A stretch of DNA of 64,000 bases, from positions 1,798,001-1,862,000 of the forward strand of contig NC_015578.1 of assembly GCF_000214375.1 (NCBI RefSeq), written 5' to 3'. This DNA comes from Treponema primitia ZAS-2. Lineage in GTDB: Bacteria; Spirochaetota; Spirochaetia; Treponematales; Breznakiellaceae. The translations under genes and the position numbers were made by a program. Within the stretch, counting starts at the first letter, position 1. Every line of letters begins with the position of its first letter. The notes beneath the pieces were generated by a model. That model saw only the letters and a list, made by a program, of their open reading frames with translations, did not search any database and was not told where the DNA came from. This document shows, in pieces, positions 1 to 7,628 of this stretch.

Positions 1-400
1 TAAAGGGATATTCCGTGGGATTCCCGACCTCTACCCAACCGACTCCATACACCTTGGTATTCGTACCGGAACCGGTAAAAGACAGGGCATACAGGGTGTC
101 ATCAGTGCCTTCTTTGGTAACAGCCAGATCAGTCACAAATTTACCAGGATTACTGTACCATAGCCAGCGGCTCCCTGCATATCTGTAAATAGCGTTACCG
201 TTAGCTATATATAGATCCTTGTTCGAACCCTTGACAACCATTTTAGAAGGGGTTCCGCGAATAAAAGGCTTCGTAGGGATCACTTCATTGGAAATATAAT
301 CAAAGATCGAATCCTGCTGGCACCCTGAGATTCCCGAAAGCAGGGAAATAAGCAGAATAATTAATAGAGAAACCCTGATACGCAAGGGTACTATTTTCAT
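1..400 (-). CDS. Exported lipoprotein, 3' part beyond window
   Basis: The minus-strand frame is open from an ATG at 398-400 to the window edge, so only about 133 N-terminal residues are visible. The N terminus has basic residues, a hydrophobic stretch and the lipobox ISGC near residue 27, so it should be exported and lipid-anchored. ATGs at 404-409 are also in frame, but the GAGG at 410-413 is best spaced (9 nt) from the ATG at 400. The visible part after the Cys repeatedly resembles a blade-type sequence (DLYIANGNAIYRY, TLYALSF), which may indicate a propeller, though this is only an impression. It lies 14 bases after the preceding barrel gene and is probably co-transcribed. No specific function is recognised. 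Confidence 0.75.
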   Translation of the reverse strand, partial: MKIVPLRIRVSLLIILLISLLSGISGCQQDSIFDYISNEVIPTKPFIRGTPSKMVVKGSNKDLYIANGNAIYRYAGSRWLWYSNPGKFVTDLAVTKEGTDDTLYALSFTGSGTNTKVYGVGWVEVGNPTEYPF

Positions 401-414
401 CTTCATCATCCTCA

Positions 415-1047
415 TTAAAAATGATACCGCGCCGAAACGGTCAGTTCCAGAAAATTCCCATAAGATGTTTTGTCCGCCCATTGTGGGACCCACCAATAAG
501 CAGCATTGATCCCGAAGGACCAGTCAGGGTTAAAACGCCAGAAAACGGATGCCTGGGGCTTCATAAAAAATCCGAAGTAATCATAGTCCTGATACTTCTC
601 CGGCGCAAAACCCACCATAAGGGAAAGGGGAAACTCAAATCGCCAAACTATGAATTGATACCCGACCCTCAAGCCAATGGGTACCAGGAAAAGAGTACCT
701 TCGCTTATGGTTGGGGCGAACATCCCCCCCAGCTCCCCGCCGAAAAATATGTGGCTGGTAAAGAAATAGTTATAGGACAGGGAACCGGCGCCGCCGACCC
801 CCACATTATTGGCATTCCCGGTTACCCCGGCAAAAAACAGGGGGAGTATGGTCCCCAGGGTAATGGTAAAGGTTTTATCCCCTCGGGAGTAAAGTTCCGG
901 CGCTACCCCCGACCAGTCGGACTCCAAGGGAAGCTCATTATCCCCTTCGTCATCATTGTCATCATCAAAATCCTGCGCCGCCAGGGGAAACGACAACACC
1001 CCAAGAAGCATCAAAAAACACAGGAACCAGCCCTTAGCTGCGGCCAT
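415..1047 (-). CDS. Predicted outer-membrane beta-barrel protein
   Basis: 210 residues. A Sec signal peptide ends around LAAQD (residue 24), followed by a very acidic Asp/Glu stretch and then alternating hydrophobic/polar segments rich in Gly and aromatic residues. The chain ends in RYHF, with the terminal Phe typical of outer-membrane barrels. The size suits a small 8-stranded barrel (OmpW/OmpX-like or a spirochaete-specific family). The ATG at 1045-1047 is preceded by GAGGGG with 7 nt spacing, which supports this start. The long plus-strand frame opposite is a shadow. The barrel call is inferred from composition; no named family was recognised with certainty. Confidence 0.7.
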   Translation of the reverse strand: MAAAKGWFLCFLMLLGVLSFPLAAQDFDDDNDDEGDNELPLESDWSGVAPELYSRGDKTFTITLGTILPLFFAGVTGNANNVGVGGAGSLSYNYFFTSHIFFGGELGGMFAPTISEGTLFLVPIGLRVGYQFIVWRFEFPLSLMVGFAPEKYQDYDYFGFFMKPQASVFWRFNPDWSFGINAAYWWVPQWADKTSYGNFLELTVSARYHF

Positions 1048-1147
1048 GCACTAACCCCTCACTGAAAACATACTTAAGTCATAATATACTATTATAATCA
1101 TTAATTACAACAACCCAGATGCCGGATGGGTTACCCTTCTTTAAACA

Positions 1148-1939
1148 CTAAGGCTTGGGCATAGCCAGGTATTGGAGCAGTACCGGATACCTGGTCAGCA
1201 GCTCACCGTACTTTTCAAGCTCATCAAAACGGAACAGGGAGTTGATATTCCGTTCCGCCTGGCCGGCGATTTCGGTTTTCAACAGTTCCTGCTGGGAATT
1301 CAGATACTCTTTATAGACCGAGCGGGCCATGGAGTAAAGGGCCAAATCGGGAAGTCGGGCCCGGGTAATTACACAGGAGAGGTTTTCAATATCCGGAAAT
1401 TCCCGGAGTATTTCCCCCTCCAGCCGGGATGCGGCAGGGCTTTTCAGGATCCCCTCCAGGGCGTTTTCCTCGGCAGAATAAGCTTCAAGCCGCTGCATGG
1501 CAAAGGCTTCAATATTCCGGCCCAGTTCCTTTTCATAGACTTCCAGAGACTCCTGGTCCGTGAGTCCCCGTTCCTGCACCAGGGATGGCAGGGAAGCGGC
1601 CTTAATGGTAAAGGAAAGGGTCCCACTAATCTCATAGGAAAAATCAGCCCCAAGCCCCGCCGCTGCCGCATAGGTTTCCCCCTGAGGGAGGCTCCCGGTC
1701 AGAGCCAGTTCCCGGGTAACCGGAGCTGGCTTAAAAACCAGGGTTACCGCATTAGTGGGGATGAGCTTATACCATATCCACCGGAATTCCCCTTCCCGGA
1801 TCGGAGCAGCGTCTACCCCGTGGGTTTTCGAACGCAAAACCCCGTAGGAACCGGGAGCCACAGGAAGCTGAGCCCATCCGAAAAAAAAGGCCGCCCCCGC
1901 AAGAATCAATAGTAAAAAAAAGCCAATTATTTTCTTCAT
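1148..1939 (-). CDS. Membrane-anchored SPFH/band-7-like protein
   Basis: 263 residues. An N-terminal hydrophobic anchor (about residues 4-24, FFLLLILAGAAFFFGW) precedes a soluble domain beginning GSYGVLRSKTHG, then GEFRWIWYKLIPTNA. This resembles the start of SPFH/band-7 domains (a Gly-rich turn, G-x-x-W and a proline before the core strands). The C-terminal half is helical and charged, as in stomatin/HflK-type proteins, but much shorter than usual. A weak hairpin (AACCCA/TGGGTT at 1112-1117 and 1127-1132) follows the stop and might end this transcript before the barrel gene downstream. The gene is divergent from the small membrane protein at 2027. The family call is tentative. Confidence 0.5.
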   Translation of the reverse strand: MKKIIGFFLLLILAGAAFFFGWAQLPVAPGSYGVLRSKTHGVDAAPIREGEFRWIWYKLIPTNAVTLVFKPAPVTRELALTGSLPQGETYAAAAGLGADFSYEISGTLSFTIKAASLPSLVQERGLTDQESLEVYEKELGRNIEAFAMQRLEAYSAEENALEGILKSPAASRLEGEILREFPDIENLSCVITRARLPDLALYSMARSVYKEYLNSQQELLKTEIAGQAERNINSLFRFDELEKYGELLTRYPVLLQYLAMPKP

Positions 1940-2026
1940 GGCGCCATCCTGATCTATATATTAATATAGTAATATGATAAGCTGAAAACAAGCTTTCTAG
2001 CAATCCATCGGAGGAGCCTAAAAGGG

Positions 2027-2380
2027 ATGCCCCCTTCCCGACCTTCAAAAAAAACCATCATCGCCATACTGGTAAAACGGACGACCCTTTTTTTCTTTCT
2101 GCTCTGCATATTGGCGGTGTACCTTTATGTAATCGGAACGGCCCAAGAATTTATGGATGGGACCCAGCTATTACTCCTCCGGGCTTCGGTGATCCTGGGC
2201 CTATCCCTGGGGATGGCTTCAATTTATGGCATTGCTCTGAATATCTGGCTTATTTTCCACCACAAAAAATACCGTTTTTTAGGGAGTACAGGGCTGTATA
2301 TAGCCCTTGCGCTATTTGGCCTTGCTGCGGCGACCGCCGCAGCCTTCATCATCGTATTATCAGGCGGAAACAGGGTATGA
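2027..2380 (+). CDS. Small three-helix membrane protein, unknown function
   Basis: 117 residues with three predicted membrane helices (roughly residues 18-38, 47-72 and 84-108) separated by short charged turns. No family is recognised. GGAGG lies at 2010-2014, rather far (12 nt) from the ATG, and AAGGG directly precedes it, so the start is not firmly fixed. Its stop overlaps the start of the downstream chorismate mutase in an ATGA arrangement (2377-2380), so the two are probably translated together. Confidence 0.6.
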   Translation: MPPSRPSKKTIIAILVKRTTLFFFLLCILAVYLYVIGTAQEFMDGTQLLLLRASVILGLSLGMASIYGIALNIWLIFHHKKYRFLGSTGLYIALALFGLAAATAAAFIIVLSGGNRV

Positions 2381-2748
2381 GCAGGGAAAAACGACTTTTC
2401 GCACTTAGGGGGGCGACCCAATGTGTTAACCAAGGGGATGATATTGTCGCCCAGGTCGGGGCTCTTTATGAAGGACTGCTTTCGGAGAACAAGTTACAGG
2501 AACAGGACATCGTTTCCATCATTTTTTCCGTAACCCCGGATTTGGACGCCAAAAACCCGGCGGCAGCCCTGCGCCAGGGTGGCAGGGCAGGGGATCTTGC
2601 CCTTTTTGCCCTCCAGGAAGCCGCTGCCCTAAACAGCCTGGAAAGAACTATTCGGGTTATGATCCACTGCTACCTGGATGAGGGTTCCACCCCCCGGCAT
2701 GTTTACCGAAACGGCGCGGAAGCCCTGAGACCGGATAGGATAAAGTAA
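2377..2748 (+). CDS. aroH: Monofunctional chorismate mutase, AroH type
   Basis: 123 residues, matching the usual length of the Bacillus AroH class (about 120-127). It converts chorismate to prephenate, the entry to Phe and Tyr synthesis, in the cytoplasm. The family landmarks occur in order: RGAT near residue 11 (active-site Arg), the VTPDLDA segment near 52, IRVM near 92 (second catalytic Arg), HVY near 108 and LRPD at the C terminus. The start overlaps the preceding membrane-protein stop by 4 bases. No other shikimate gene is adjacent. The assignment rests on motif order and length. Confidence 0.9.
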   Translation: MSREKRLFALRGATQCVNQGDDIVAQVGALYEGLLSENKLQEQDIVSIIFSVTPDLDAKNPAAALRQGGRAGDLALFALQEAAALNSLERTIRVMIHCYLDEGSTPRHVYRNGAEALRPDRIK

Positions 2749-2754
2749 ATTCTA

Positions 2755-2783
2755 TTGACAAGATTCTGAGATTTATATATATT
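2755..2783 (+). promoter_or_regulatory. Sigma-70-type promoter of tRNA-Glu
   Basis: A consensus -35 TTGACA (2755-2760) and a TATATT -10 (2778-2783) are separated by 17 bases. Transcription would start about 2790, some 19 bases before the tRNA. The -35 box begins only seven bases after the chorismate mutase stop. Confidence 0.8.
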
Positions 2784-2808
2784 TTTTTAACCCATTAGGG
2801 TAATATCT

Positions 2809-2880
2809 GTCTCCTTCGTCTAGTGGTTAGGACATCGGGTTTTCATCCCGACAACGGGGGTTCAATTCCCCCAGGAGATG
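2809..2880 (+). tRNA. tRNA-Glu (anticodon UUC)
   Basis: Complete cloverleaf of 72 nt. The acceptor stem GTCTCCT pairs with AGGAGAT (one G-U), the D arm starts TCTAGTGGTTAGGA, the anticodon stem TCGGG/CCCGA encloses loop TTTTCAT with anticodon TTC, and the T stem GGGGG/CCCCC encloses TTCAATT. G is the discriminator. CCA is not encoded. Confidence 0.96.
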
Positions 2881-2884
2881 TATT

Positions 2885-2910
2885 AAAAAGCAGCCATTAG
2901 GCTGCTTTTT
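2885..2910 (+). terminator. Intrinsic terminator after tRNA-Glu
   Basis: A perfect 11-bp stem (AAAAAGCAGCC / GGCTGCTTTTT) with a four-base ATTA loop ends in a T run, five bases after the tRNA. Confidence 0.9.
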
Positions 2911-2928
2911 AAGTTTACAAGGAATGTA

Positions 2929-2984
2929 CTGGGGGGAATTGAAGGGTTCAAGAGGCCATGGAGGGCCCTGTCAGGGCTGAACCC
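2929..2984. repeat. Inverted copy of tRNA T-arm plus palindromic spacer
   Basis: CTGGGGGGAATTGAA (2929-2943) is the reverse complement of the T-arm part of the adjacent tRNA-Glu (TTCAATTCCCCCAG), with one extra G. It runs into an inverted repeat, GGGTTCA (2944-2950) with TGAACCC (2978-2984), enclosing the palindrome AGGGCCCT. It lies in a spacer with no gene. It might be a remnant of tRNA-associated integration or an extragenic palindromic element; nothing more can be said from one copy. Confidence 0.4.
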
Positions 2985-3015
2985 AGGGTATGTCGCCTTG
3001 CTACAAAAAAATTGC

Positions 3016-3047
3016 TTGACATGATATATAGAAATAACGAATATAAA
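3016..3047 (+). promoter_or_regulatory. Possible promoter of the DUF3298 lipoprotein gene
   Basis: A perfect TTGACA (3016-3021) is followed by AT-rich sequence with AATATA at 3040-3045 (18-base spacing) or TATAAA at 3042-3047 (20-base spacing). The ATG at 3053 is so close that the leader would be nearly absent, and no clear ribosome-binding site is seen. The -35 is convincing; the -10 is not unique. Confidence 0.4.
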
Positions 3048-3052
3048 AGATA

Positions 3053-3901
3053 ATGAAAAGCAAATTTTATAAAAAAAGTAATAAAGCCGCCCTTTGGGGG
3101 TTCTTATTTCTTCTCCTGTTTTTCCCCTTAGCATGTAAAAGTGCTCCCCCAGCAGTCTCCGGAAGCCGTTCCGTCACCGGGGCCTTGCGGGGTTATGAAA
3201 CCATCGTTGCAGAAAATACCCTGTCCCTTTACCCTGAAATGGTGGGGAAAAGTCCCGGCATGGTGATCCGGCTCTCCATGCTGGATGTTCCGGAACAGGA
3301 AAGCGTTAACAAGTTCATCCCCGATGCCCTTTACCAGGGGAAAAGCCTAATTGAATATGCCGACGAGAAAATACATTCCTACGATACCAAGTATATTGCA
3401 ATGCGCGATGTGGCCGCGAAATTTCCTGATATGTCCAATGATGTTCTGAACTGGCATTACAGCGAGGTCTACACCTTGGATGCGGGAACCCCGAAACTGG
3501 CGGTGGTAAGCCTGGATAAGGAATACTATACCGGCGGTGCCCACGGCATGAAGCAGAAAGATTATTTTGTCTTTGATCTGGAAGAAAAACGGCAGCTTGC
3601 GCTGAAGGATGTCATCAGGGGAGAAACCTTTGACCAACTGGACGATCATGTAGAGGCCGCCCTCCGGACGCTTATGGAAATACCTGACTGGATACCCCTT
3701 ACCGAACGGGGATTCTTCGATAATTCGATAGAAAAGATGGAAGACTTTTTTCTGAATCCCCAGGGCCTGGGTTTTCAATGGGACCCCTACGAAATTGCCC
3801 CCTACGTGATGGGTACCCTGGAGGTAGTAATTCCCTACAAGGATATAGAAGAGCTCTTTACCCCCCGGGGCCTGGTCCTGGTGGCGGAACTCCGCCGTTA
3901 A
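3053..3901 (+). CDS. Lipoprotein with DUF4163/DUF3298-type domain
   Basis: 282 residues. A lipoprotein signal peptide is followed by FPLACKS (Cys near residue 25), so it should be anchored on the periplasmic side. The body matches the RsiV-like DUF4163/DUF3298 layout: a strand-rich first half, then YYTGGAHG near residue 161, a KDVIRG segment and the late PYVMGTLEVVIPYKDI segment, in which the Tyr/Pro pattern before the final strand is typical. In Bacillus RsiV this fold senses lysozyme, but here there is no anti-sigma region and no adjacent sigma factor, so a regulatory role is not supported. Confidence 0.75.
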   Translation: MKSKFYKKSNKAALWGFLFLLLFFPLACKSAPPAVSGSRSVTGALRGYETIVAENTLSLYPEMVGKSPGMVIRLSMLDVPEQESVNKFIPDALYQGKSLIEYADEKIHSYDTKYIAMRDVAAKFPDMSNDVLNWHYSEVYTLDAGTPKLAVVSLDKEYYTGGAHGMKQKDYFVFDLEEKRQLALKDVIRGETFDQLDDHVEAALRTLMEIPDWIPLTERGFFDNSIEKMEDFFLNPQGLGFQWDPYEIAPYVMGTLEVVIPYKDIEELFTPRGLVLVAELRR

Positions 3902-3908
3902 ATAAGCC

Positions 3909-4742
3909 ATGACGCCTTCAACCTGGTTCCCTGAAGCCCCGGCGGTGCTGGCGGAAACCAGGTCATTTATTGTTATCTGTAAACCCCCGTTCATGCACTC
4001 GGCGCCCCTGAAAGACAGCCCCGGGAATACCCTCTTGGACTGGTGCGCCGGCCTCTACCCGGAGGTCCGCCTTCCCGGAAAACCCGGCGAAGTTACCTGG
4101 GAGGGGGGGCTGCTCCACCGGCTTGACTTTGAAACCCATGGTCTGGTCCTCATTGCCCGGACCGCGGAAGCCCTGGCAGCCCTGAAGGAACAGCAGGCGA
4201 GGGGAACTTTTGCCAAAGAATACGGCGCCCTGAGCGCCCCTTTTCCCCCGCCTCCCTTGCCGGGCTTTCCTGAACGGCCGGAAATACCCACGCCCCCTTT
4301 CGCCGTGGAAAGCGCCTTCCGCCCCTATGGCCCGGGAAGAGCCGCCGTACGGCCTATCGTGTCCGGCGGCGGCATAACCCGTCAAAAGCCGCGCCCCAAG
4401 CCTGCCCTGGACCAGGGCGCCCCCTACAGGACCGAGGTCCTGGAAATGAATGAAACAAGCTGCCTGGTCGGGGAAGTCGGGGCCGGGAAAAGGGCCCTGT
4501 ACTTCAGGCTGCGTATAACCAGGGGTTTCCGCCATCAGATACGCTGCCACCTTGCCTGGCTAGGCTATCCCATTCTCAATGATCGGCTTTACGGCTCCTT
4601 GCCCGCCAAGGGGGTTGAAACTGGCGTCGGCCAGGCCGGCCCGGAAGGCTATTTAGCCCTGAGGGCCCAGGGCATTAGCTTTCTGGACCCCCTTTCCGGG
4701 GAACCCTGCTCCTACACTTTACCGCCCCTTTACCAGACTTAA
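3909..4742 (+). CDS. RluA-family RNA pseudouridine synthase
   Basis: 277 residues. It should isomerise uridine to pseudouridine in rRNA or tRNA. The catalytic motif HRLDFETHGLVL carries the expected Asp in R-L-D-x-x-T-x-G-L near residue 73. A late RGFRHQIRCHLAWLGYPI segment matches the conserved C-terminal part (RxHQIRxHL) of the RluA/RluC/RluD group. There is no N-terminal S4 domain, and a Pro-rich insertion lies between the two motifs. The gene starts 7 bases after the preceding stop. The modified RNA position cannot be inferred. Confidence 0.88.
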   Translation: MTPSTWFPEAPAVLAETRSFIVICKPPFMHSAPLKDSPGNTLLDWCAGLYPEVRLPGKPGEVTWEGGLLHRLDFETHGLVLIARTAEALAALKEQQARGTFAKEYGALSAPFPPPPLPGFPERPEIPTPPFAVESAFRPYGPGRAAVRPIVSGGGITRQKPRPKPALDQGAPYRTEVLEMNETSCLVGEVGAGKRALYFRLRITRGFRHQIRCHLAWLGYPILNDRLYGSLPAKGVETGVGQAGPEGYLALRAQGISFLDPLSGEPCSYTLPPLYQT

Positions 4743-4779
4743 TATTGAAAAAAGAAACTCCATAGGCTACCATGGACCC

Positions 4780-6234
4780 ATGAATGTTGAGAAACTCCTA
4801 TCATGGAAGGGCGCCGGGCCTGGGCCGCTTATTTATTTCATCGGCATCAAGGGTACGGGTATGTGCGCCCTGGCTGAACTGCTCCATAATTCCGGATTCT
4901 CTATTTCCGGTTCGGACCGGGACGAGGTTTTCTACACCGACGGTATCCTTAAAGAACTGGGCATACCCTATGTTGAATCCTTTGCCCCGGAGCATGTACC
5001 CGCCAAGGCGGATCTGGTAATCTATTCCGCCGCCTATTCAGCGGAGACTAACAGTGAAATTGCGGAGGCGAAAAAGCAGGGCCTCCCGGTGTTGAAATAC
5101 ACCGACGCCCTGGGGGTCTATTCGGCGGGCTTTGATTCCGCAGGCATAGCCGGGGTCCACGGAAAGACCACTACCACCGCCATGGCAGGTACCCTGATCC
5201 GGGGTGCGGGGCTTCCTGCGCGGATCCTGGCAGGCAGCGCCGTAGCCGGTTTTGGCGGGCGTTCCACCCTCATCCTGGGGGACAAGTACTTTGTGGCGGA
5301 AACCTGCGAATACCGCCGGCACTTCCTGTCCTTCCACCCCCACCGTATCATCCTGACCAGCGTGGAAAGCGACCATCAGGATTACTACCCCACCTATGAA
5401 TCTATCCGAGACGCTTTTATTGAATACGCCAAACTGCTTCCGGTTAACGGTGAATTGATTTACTGCGCCGACGATCCAGGAGCCTGTGAAGTTGCAAACT
5501 CGATTAACAAGGGAAGAGTAAAACTAATCCCCTACGGATTCACCGCTTCGGGGAATTTCAAAATAGTTTCGTACAAGGCCGAAGCGGAACGTTCGGTGAT
5601 GCGGATCGCCGCTTTCCCCGGGGAACTGCGGCTGCGGGTCCCGGGGCGGCACTGCGCCCTGGACGCCGCAGCCGCCCTGGCCCTGACAGATTCCCTGGTA
5701 AGGGCCGAGTCCGGTTCCTGGACCGCGGAAGCCCAGGAAGGGGTGCGAAAAGCCCTGGAGGATTTTCGCGGAAGCCGGCGGCGCTCGGAAGTAATCGGAG
5801 AAGCTGGAGGCATACTCTTCATGGACGACTACGGCCATCACCCCACAGCTATAAAGACCACTCTGGAAGGGCTCAGGGAATTTTATCCCCGCCGCCGTCT
5901 TGTCCTCAGTTTTATGTCCCACACCTATACCAGAACTGCCGCCCTGCTGGATGAATTCGCCGCTTCCCTTGAAAAGGCGGATCTTGTGGTGCTGCACAAA
6001 ATCTACGGCTCCGCAAGGGAAGCCTACCAGGGTGGGGTTAATGGCAAAACCCTCTACGAAAAAACTAAGGCCCTGAGGAAGGGCGTATATTATGAAGAGG
6101 AACCCCTGGGCGCAGTAGAATTGCTGAAGGGTTTACTCAAGCCAGGTGATCTTCTCCTCACCATGGGCGCCGGGGATAACTGGAAATTGGGCAAAGCCCT
6201 GTTTGATCACTACAGCCAAGAGGCGCCCCGGTGA
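4780..6234 (+). CDS. murC: UDP-N-acetylmuramate--L-alanine ligase
   Basis: 484 residues, the usual MurC length. It adds L-Ala to UDP-MurNAc with ATP in cytoplasmic peptidoglycan precursor synthesis. The N-terminal dinucleotide-like turn reads IGIKGTGM, then SGSDR; the ATP-binding loop is GVHGKTTTT (near residue 130). The central ligase region has the MurC-type DDYGHHPTAI and HTYTRT segments, and the tail has GAGDNWKL. Mpl (muropeptide ligase) shares this architecture and cannot be excluded by eye, but no other murC is visible and the order murC-yicC-cmk-mutY fits an essential housekeeping block. The stop overlaps the GTG start of yicC. Confidence 0.88.
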   Translation: MNVEKLLSWKGAGPGPLIYFIGIKGTGMCALAELLHNSGFSISGSDRDEVFYTDGILKELGIPYVESFAPEHVPAKADLVIYSAAYSAETNSEIAEAKKQGLPVLKYTDALGVYSAGFDSAGIAGVHGKTTTTAMAGTLIRGAGLPARILAGSAVAGFGGRSTLILGDKYFVAETCEYRRHFLSFHPHRIILTSVESDHQDYYPTYESIRDAFIEYAKLLPVNGELIYCADDPGACEVANSINKGRVKLIPYGFTASGNFKIVSYKAEAERSVMRIAAFPGELRLRVPGRHCALDAAAALALTDSLVRAESGSWTAEAQEGVRKALEDFRGSRRRSEVIGEAGGILFMDDYGHHPTAIKTTLEGLREFYPRRRLVLSFMSHTYTRTAALLDEFAASLEKADLVVLHKIYGSAREAYQGGVNGKTLYEKTKALRKGVYYEEEPLGAVELLKGLLKPGDLLLTMGAGDNWKLGKALFDHYSQEAPR

Positions 6235-7097
6235 AAAGTATGACCGGCTATGCATACGAAGAACTGCGGGATGAAGAGATCTCCCTTTCCGTGGAGATCA
6301 AGGGGTATAACAGCCGCTATCTGGATCTTTTTGTTTACCTTCCCCCCTTCCTCTCCTCCCTGGAACCGGAGATTCGCGACTACCTGAGTTCCCGTTTCAG
6401 CCGTGGAAAGGTGGAGGCAGGCATACGGGTCAAGGAACGGAATTCGGACATTTACCTATCGGTAAACCAAAAAGCCGCCAAGGTTTACTATGAAGCGGTA
6501 GCCGGCTTGGCTAAAGAACTGGGCATCCGGGAAACCCCTTCACTTTCCCTGCTCCTGGGCATGGAAGGGGTGCTGGAAATTGAAAAAAACCGGGACGACA
6601 ACCGCTACCGGAAACTCATTGAGCCACTGCTGAAAAACGCAGCGGACAAATTTGAGGCGGAACGTATCAGGGAGGGTAAACACACCGAGGATGATATACT
6701 CTCCCACATCACGGTCCTGGAAGAGGCGGCCAAGACCGTAGCTTCCCATGCCCCGGCCATGGAAGCGTCGATTCAGAAAAACCTTAAGGATCGTTTTGCC
6801 GAACTTTTGGGAGACCGTATCGACGAAAACCGCATCCTCGCAGAAACCGCAGTATTACTGATGAAGTACACTATTTCTGAGGAACTCTCCCGGCTATCCT
6901 CCCACCTGGCAGAATTCCGGGCGGAAACAAAACGCAACCCCAGCCCGGGAAAAAAGCTCGACTTCCTCTGTCAGGAGATAAACCGTGAAATTAATACCAT
7001 AGGTTCCAAGACCCCCCTGCTGGAGGTAAGCCGGGCGGTGGTGGAGATGAAAGATACCCTGGAAAATATCAGGGAGCAGTTAAGGAATATTGAATGA
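6231..7097 (+). CDS. yicC: YicC-family endoribonuclease
   Basis: 288 residues, the usual YicC length. It opens with the family signature MKSMTGYAYEE from a GTG start at 6231 and closes with the conserved GKKLDFLCQEINREINT segment and a helical tail (MKDTLENIREQLRNIE). YicC proteins form oligomeric endoribonucleases acting on RNA; the in vivo substrate here is unknown. The GTG overlaps the murC stop (GTGA), which supports this start over the ATG three codons later; its own stop overlaps the next ATG, so murC, yicC and cmk are likely coupled. Confidence 0.92.
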   Translation: MKSMTGYAYEELRDEEISLSVEIKGYNSRYLDLFVYLPPFLSSLEPEIRDYLSSRFSRGKVEAGIRVKERNSDIYLSVNQKAAKVYYEAVAGLAKELGIRETPSLSLLLGMEGVLEIEKNRDDNRYRKLIEPLLKNAADKFEAERIREGKHTEDDILSHITVLEEAAKTVASHAPAMEASIQKNLKDRFAELLGDRIDENRILAETAVLLMKYTISEELSRLSSHLAEFRAETKRNPSPGKKLDFLCQEINREINTIGSKTPLLEVSRAVVEMKDTLENIREQLRNIE

Positions 7098-7627
7098 AAA
7101 AAGACATACGTATCGCCATTTCAGGAAAAAGCGGCTGCGGGAATACCACTATCAGCAGAATGGTTTCAGACACTCTGGGCCTCAGGTTCATCAATTTTAC
7201 CTTCCGCAGCCTGGCTGAAGAAAAGGGCATGAGCCTGAAGGAAGTGCTCGATCAGGCGGCAAAGGACGATTCCTGGGACAGGGAGGTTGACAGCCGCCAG
7301 CTAAGCCTGGCAAGGGGGGAGGGCGGCTGCGTGCTCGGTTCCCGGCTTGCGATCTGGATGCTCAAAGAAGCAGACCTCATGGTATACCTTAAGGCCAAGC
7401 CTGAAACACGGGCCAGCCGTATCGTGAAGCGCGAAGGAGGCTCTATAGAATCAGTGGCGGCCTTTACTGCGGAACGGGACAGGCAGGACCGGGAGCGGTA
7501 TATCAGAATTTATAACATCGATAATGATGATTACAGCTTTGCTGATCTTATTATCGATACGGATACTGTGGATCCCCGGACAATTGCGGACCTGATTGTC
7601 TCCAAGGTAACAGAAAAATTATCCTGA
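7094..7627 (+). CDS. cmk: Short-type cytidylate kinase
   Basis: 177 residues. Walker A is SGKSGCGNTT near residue 10, followed by the segment where CMP kinases bind substrate, a Lys/Arg-rich lid (ETRASRIVKREGG) and RDRQDRERY near residue 132. Phosphorylating CMP/dCMP with ATP is the expected role. The length and the Asn-Thr-Thr after GCG match the compact cytidylate-kinase-like family of archaea and spirochaetes rather than the roughly 225-residue E. coli enzyme. It overlaps the yicC stop by 4 bases. Confidence 0.85.
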   Translation: MKKDIRIAISGKSGCGNTTISRMVSDTLGLRFINFTFRSLAEEKGMSLKEVLDQAAKDDSWDREVDSRQLSLARGEGGCVLGSRLAIWMLKEADLMVYLKAKPETRASRIVKREGGSIESVAAFTAERDRQDRERYIRIYNIDNDDYSFADLIIDTDTVDPRTIADLIVSKVTEKLS

Positions 7628-7628
7628 T

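Noticed and set aside
421-1065. Long plus-strand open frame opposite the barrel gene
   Set aside because: It lies fully opposite a gene with a signal peptide, ribosome-binding site and barrel terminus; its product has no recognisable domain and the codons look like an antisense shadow.
1172-1912. Plus-strand frame of 246 codons
   Set aside because: Shadow of the SPFH-like gene; no start signal or domain.
3347-4550. Minus-strand frames opposite the lipoprotein and pseudouridine synthase genes
   Set aside because: Both opposite genes carry clear family motifs; the minus-strand products have none.
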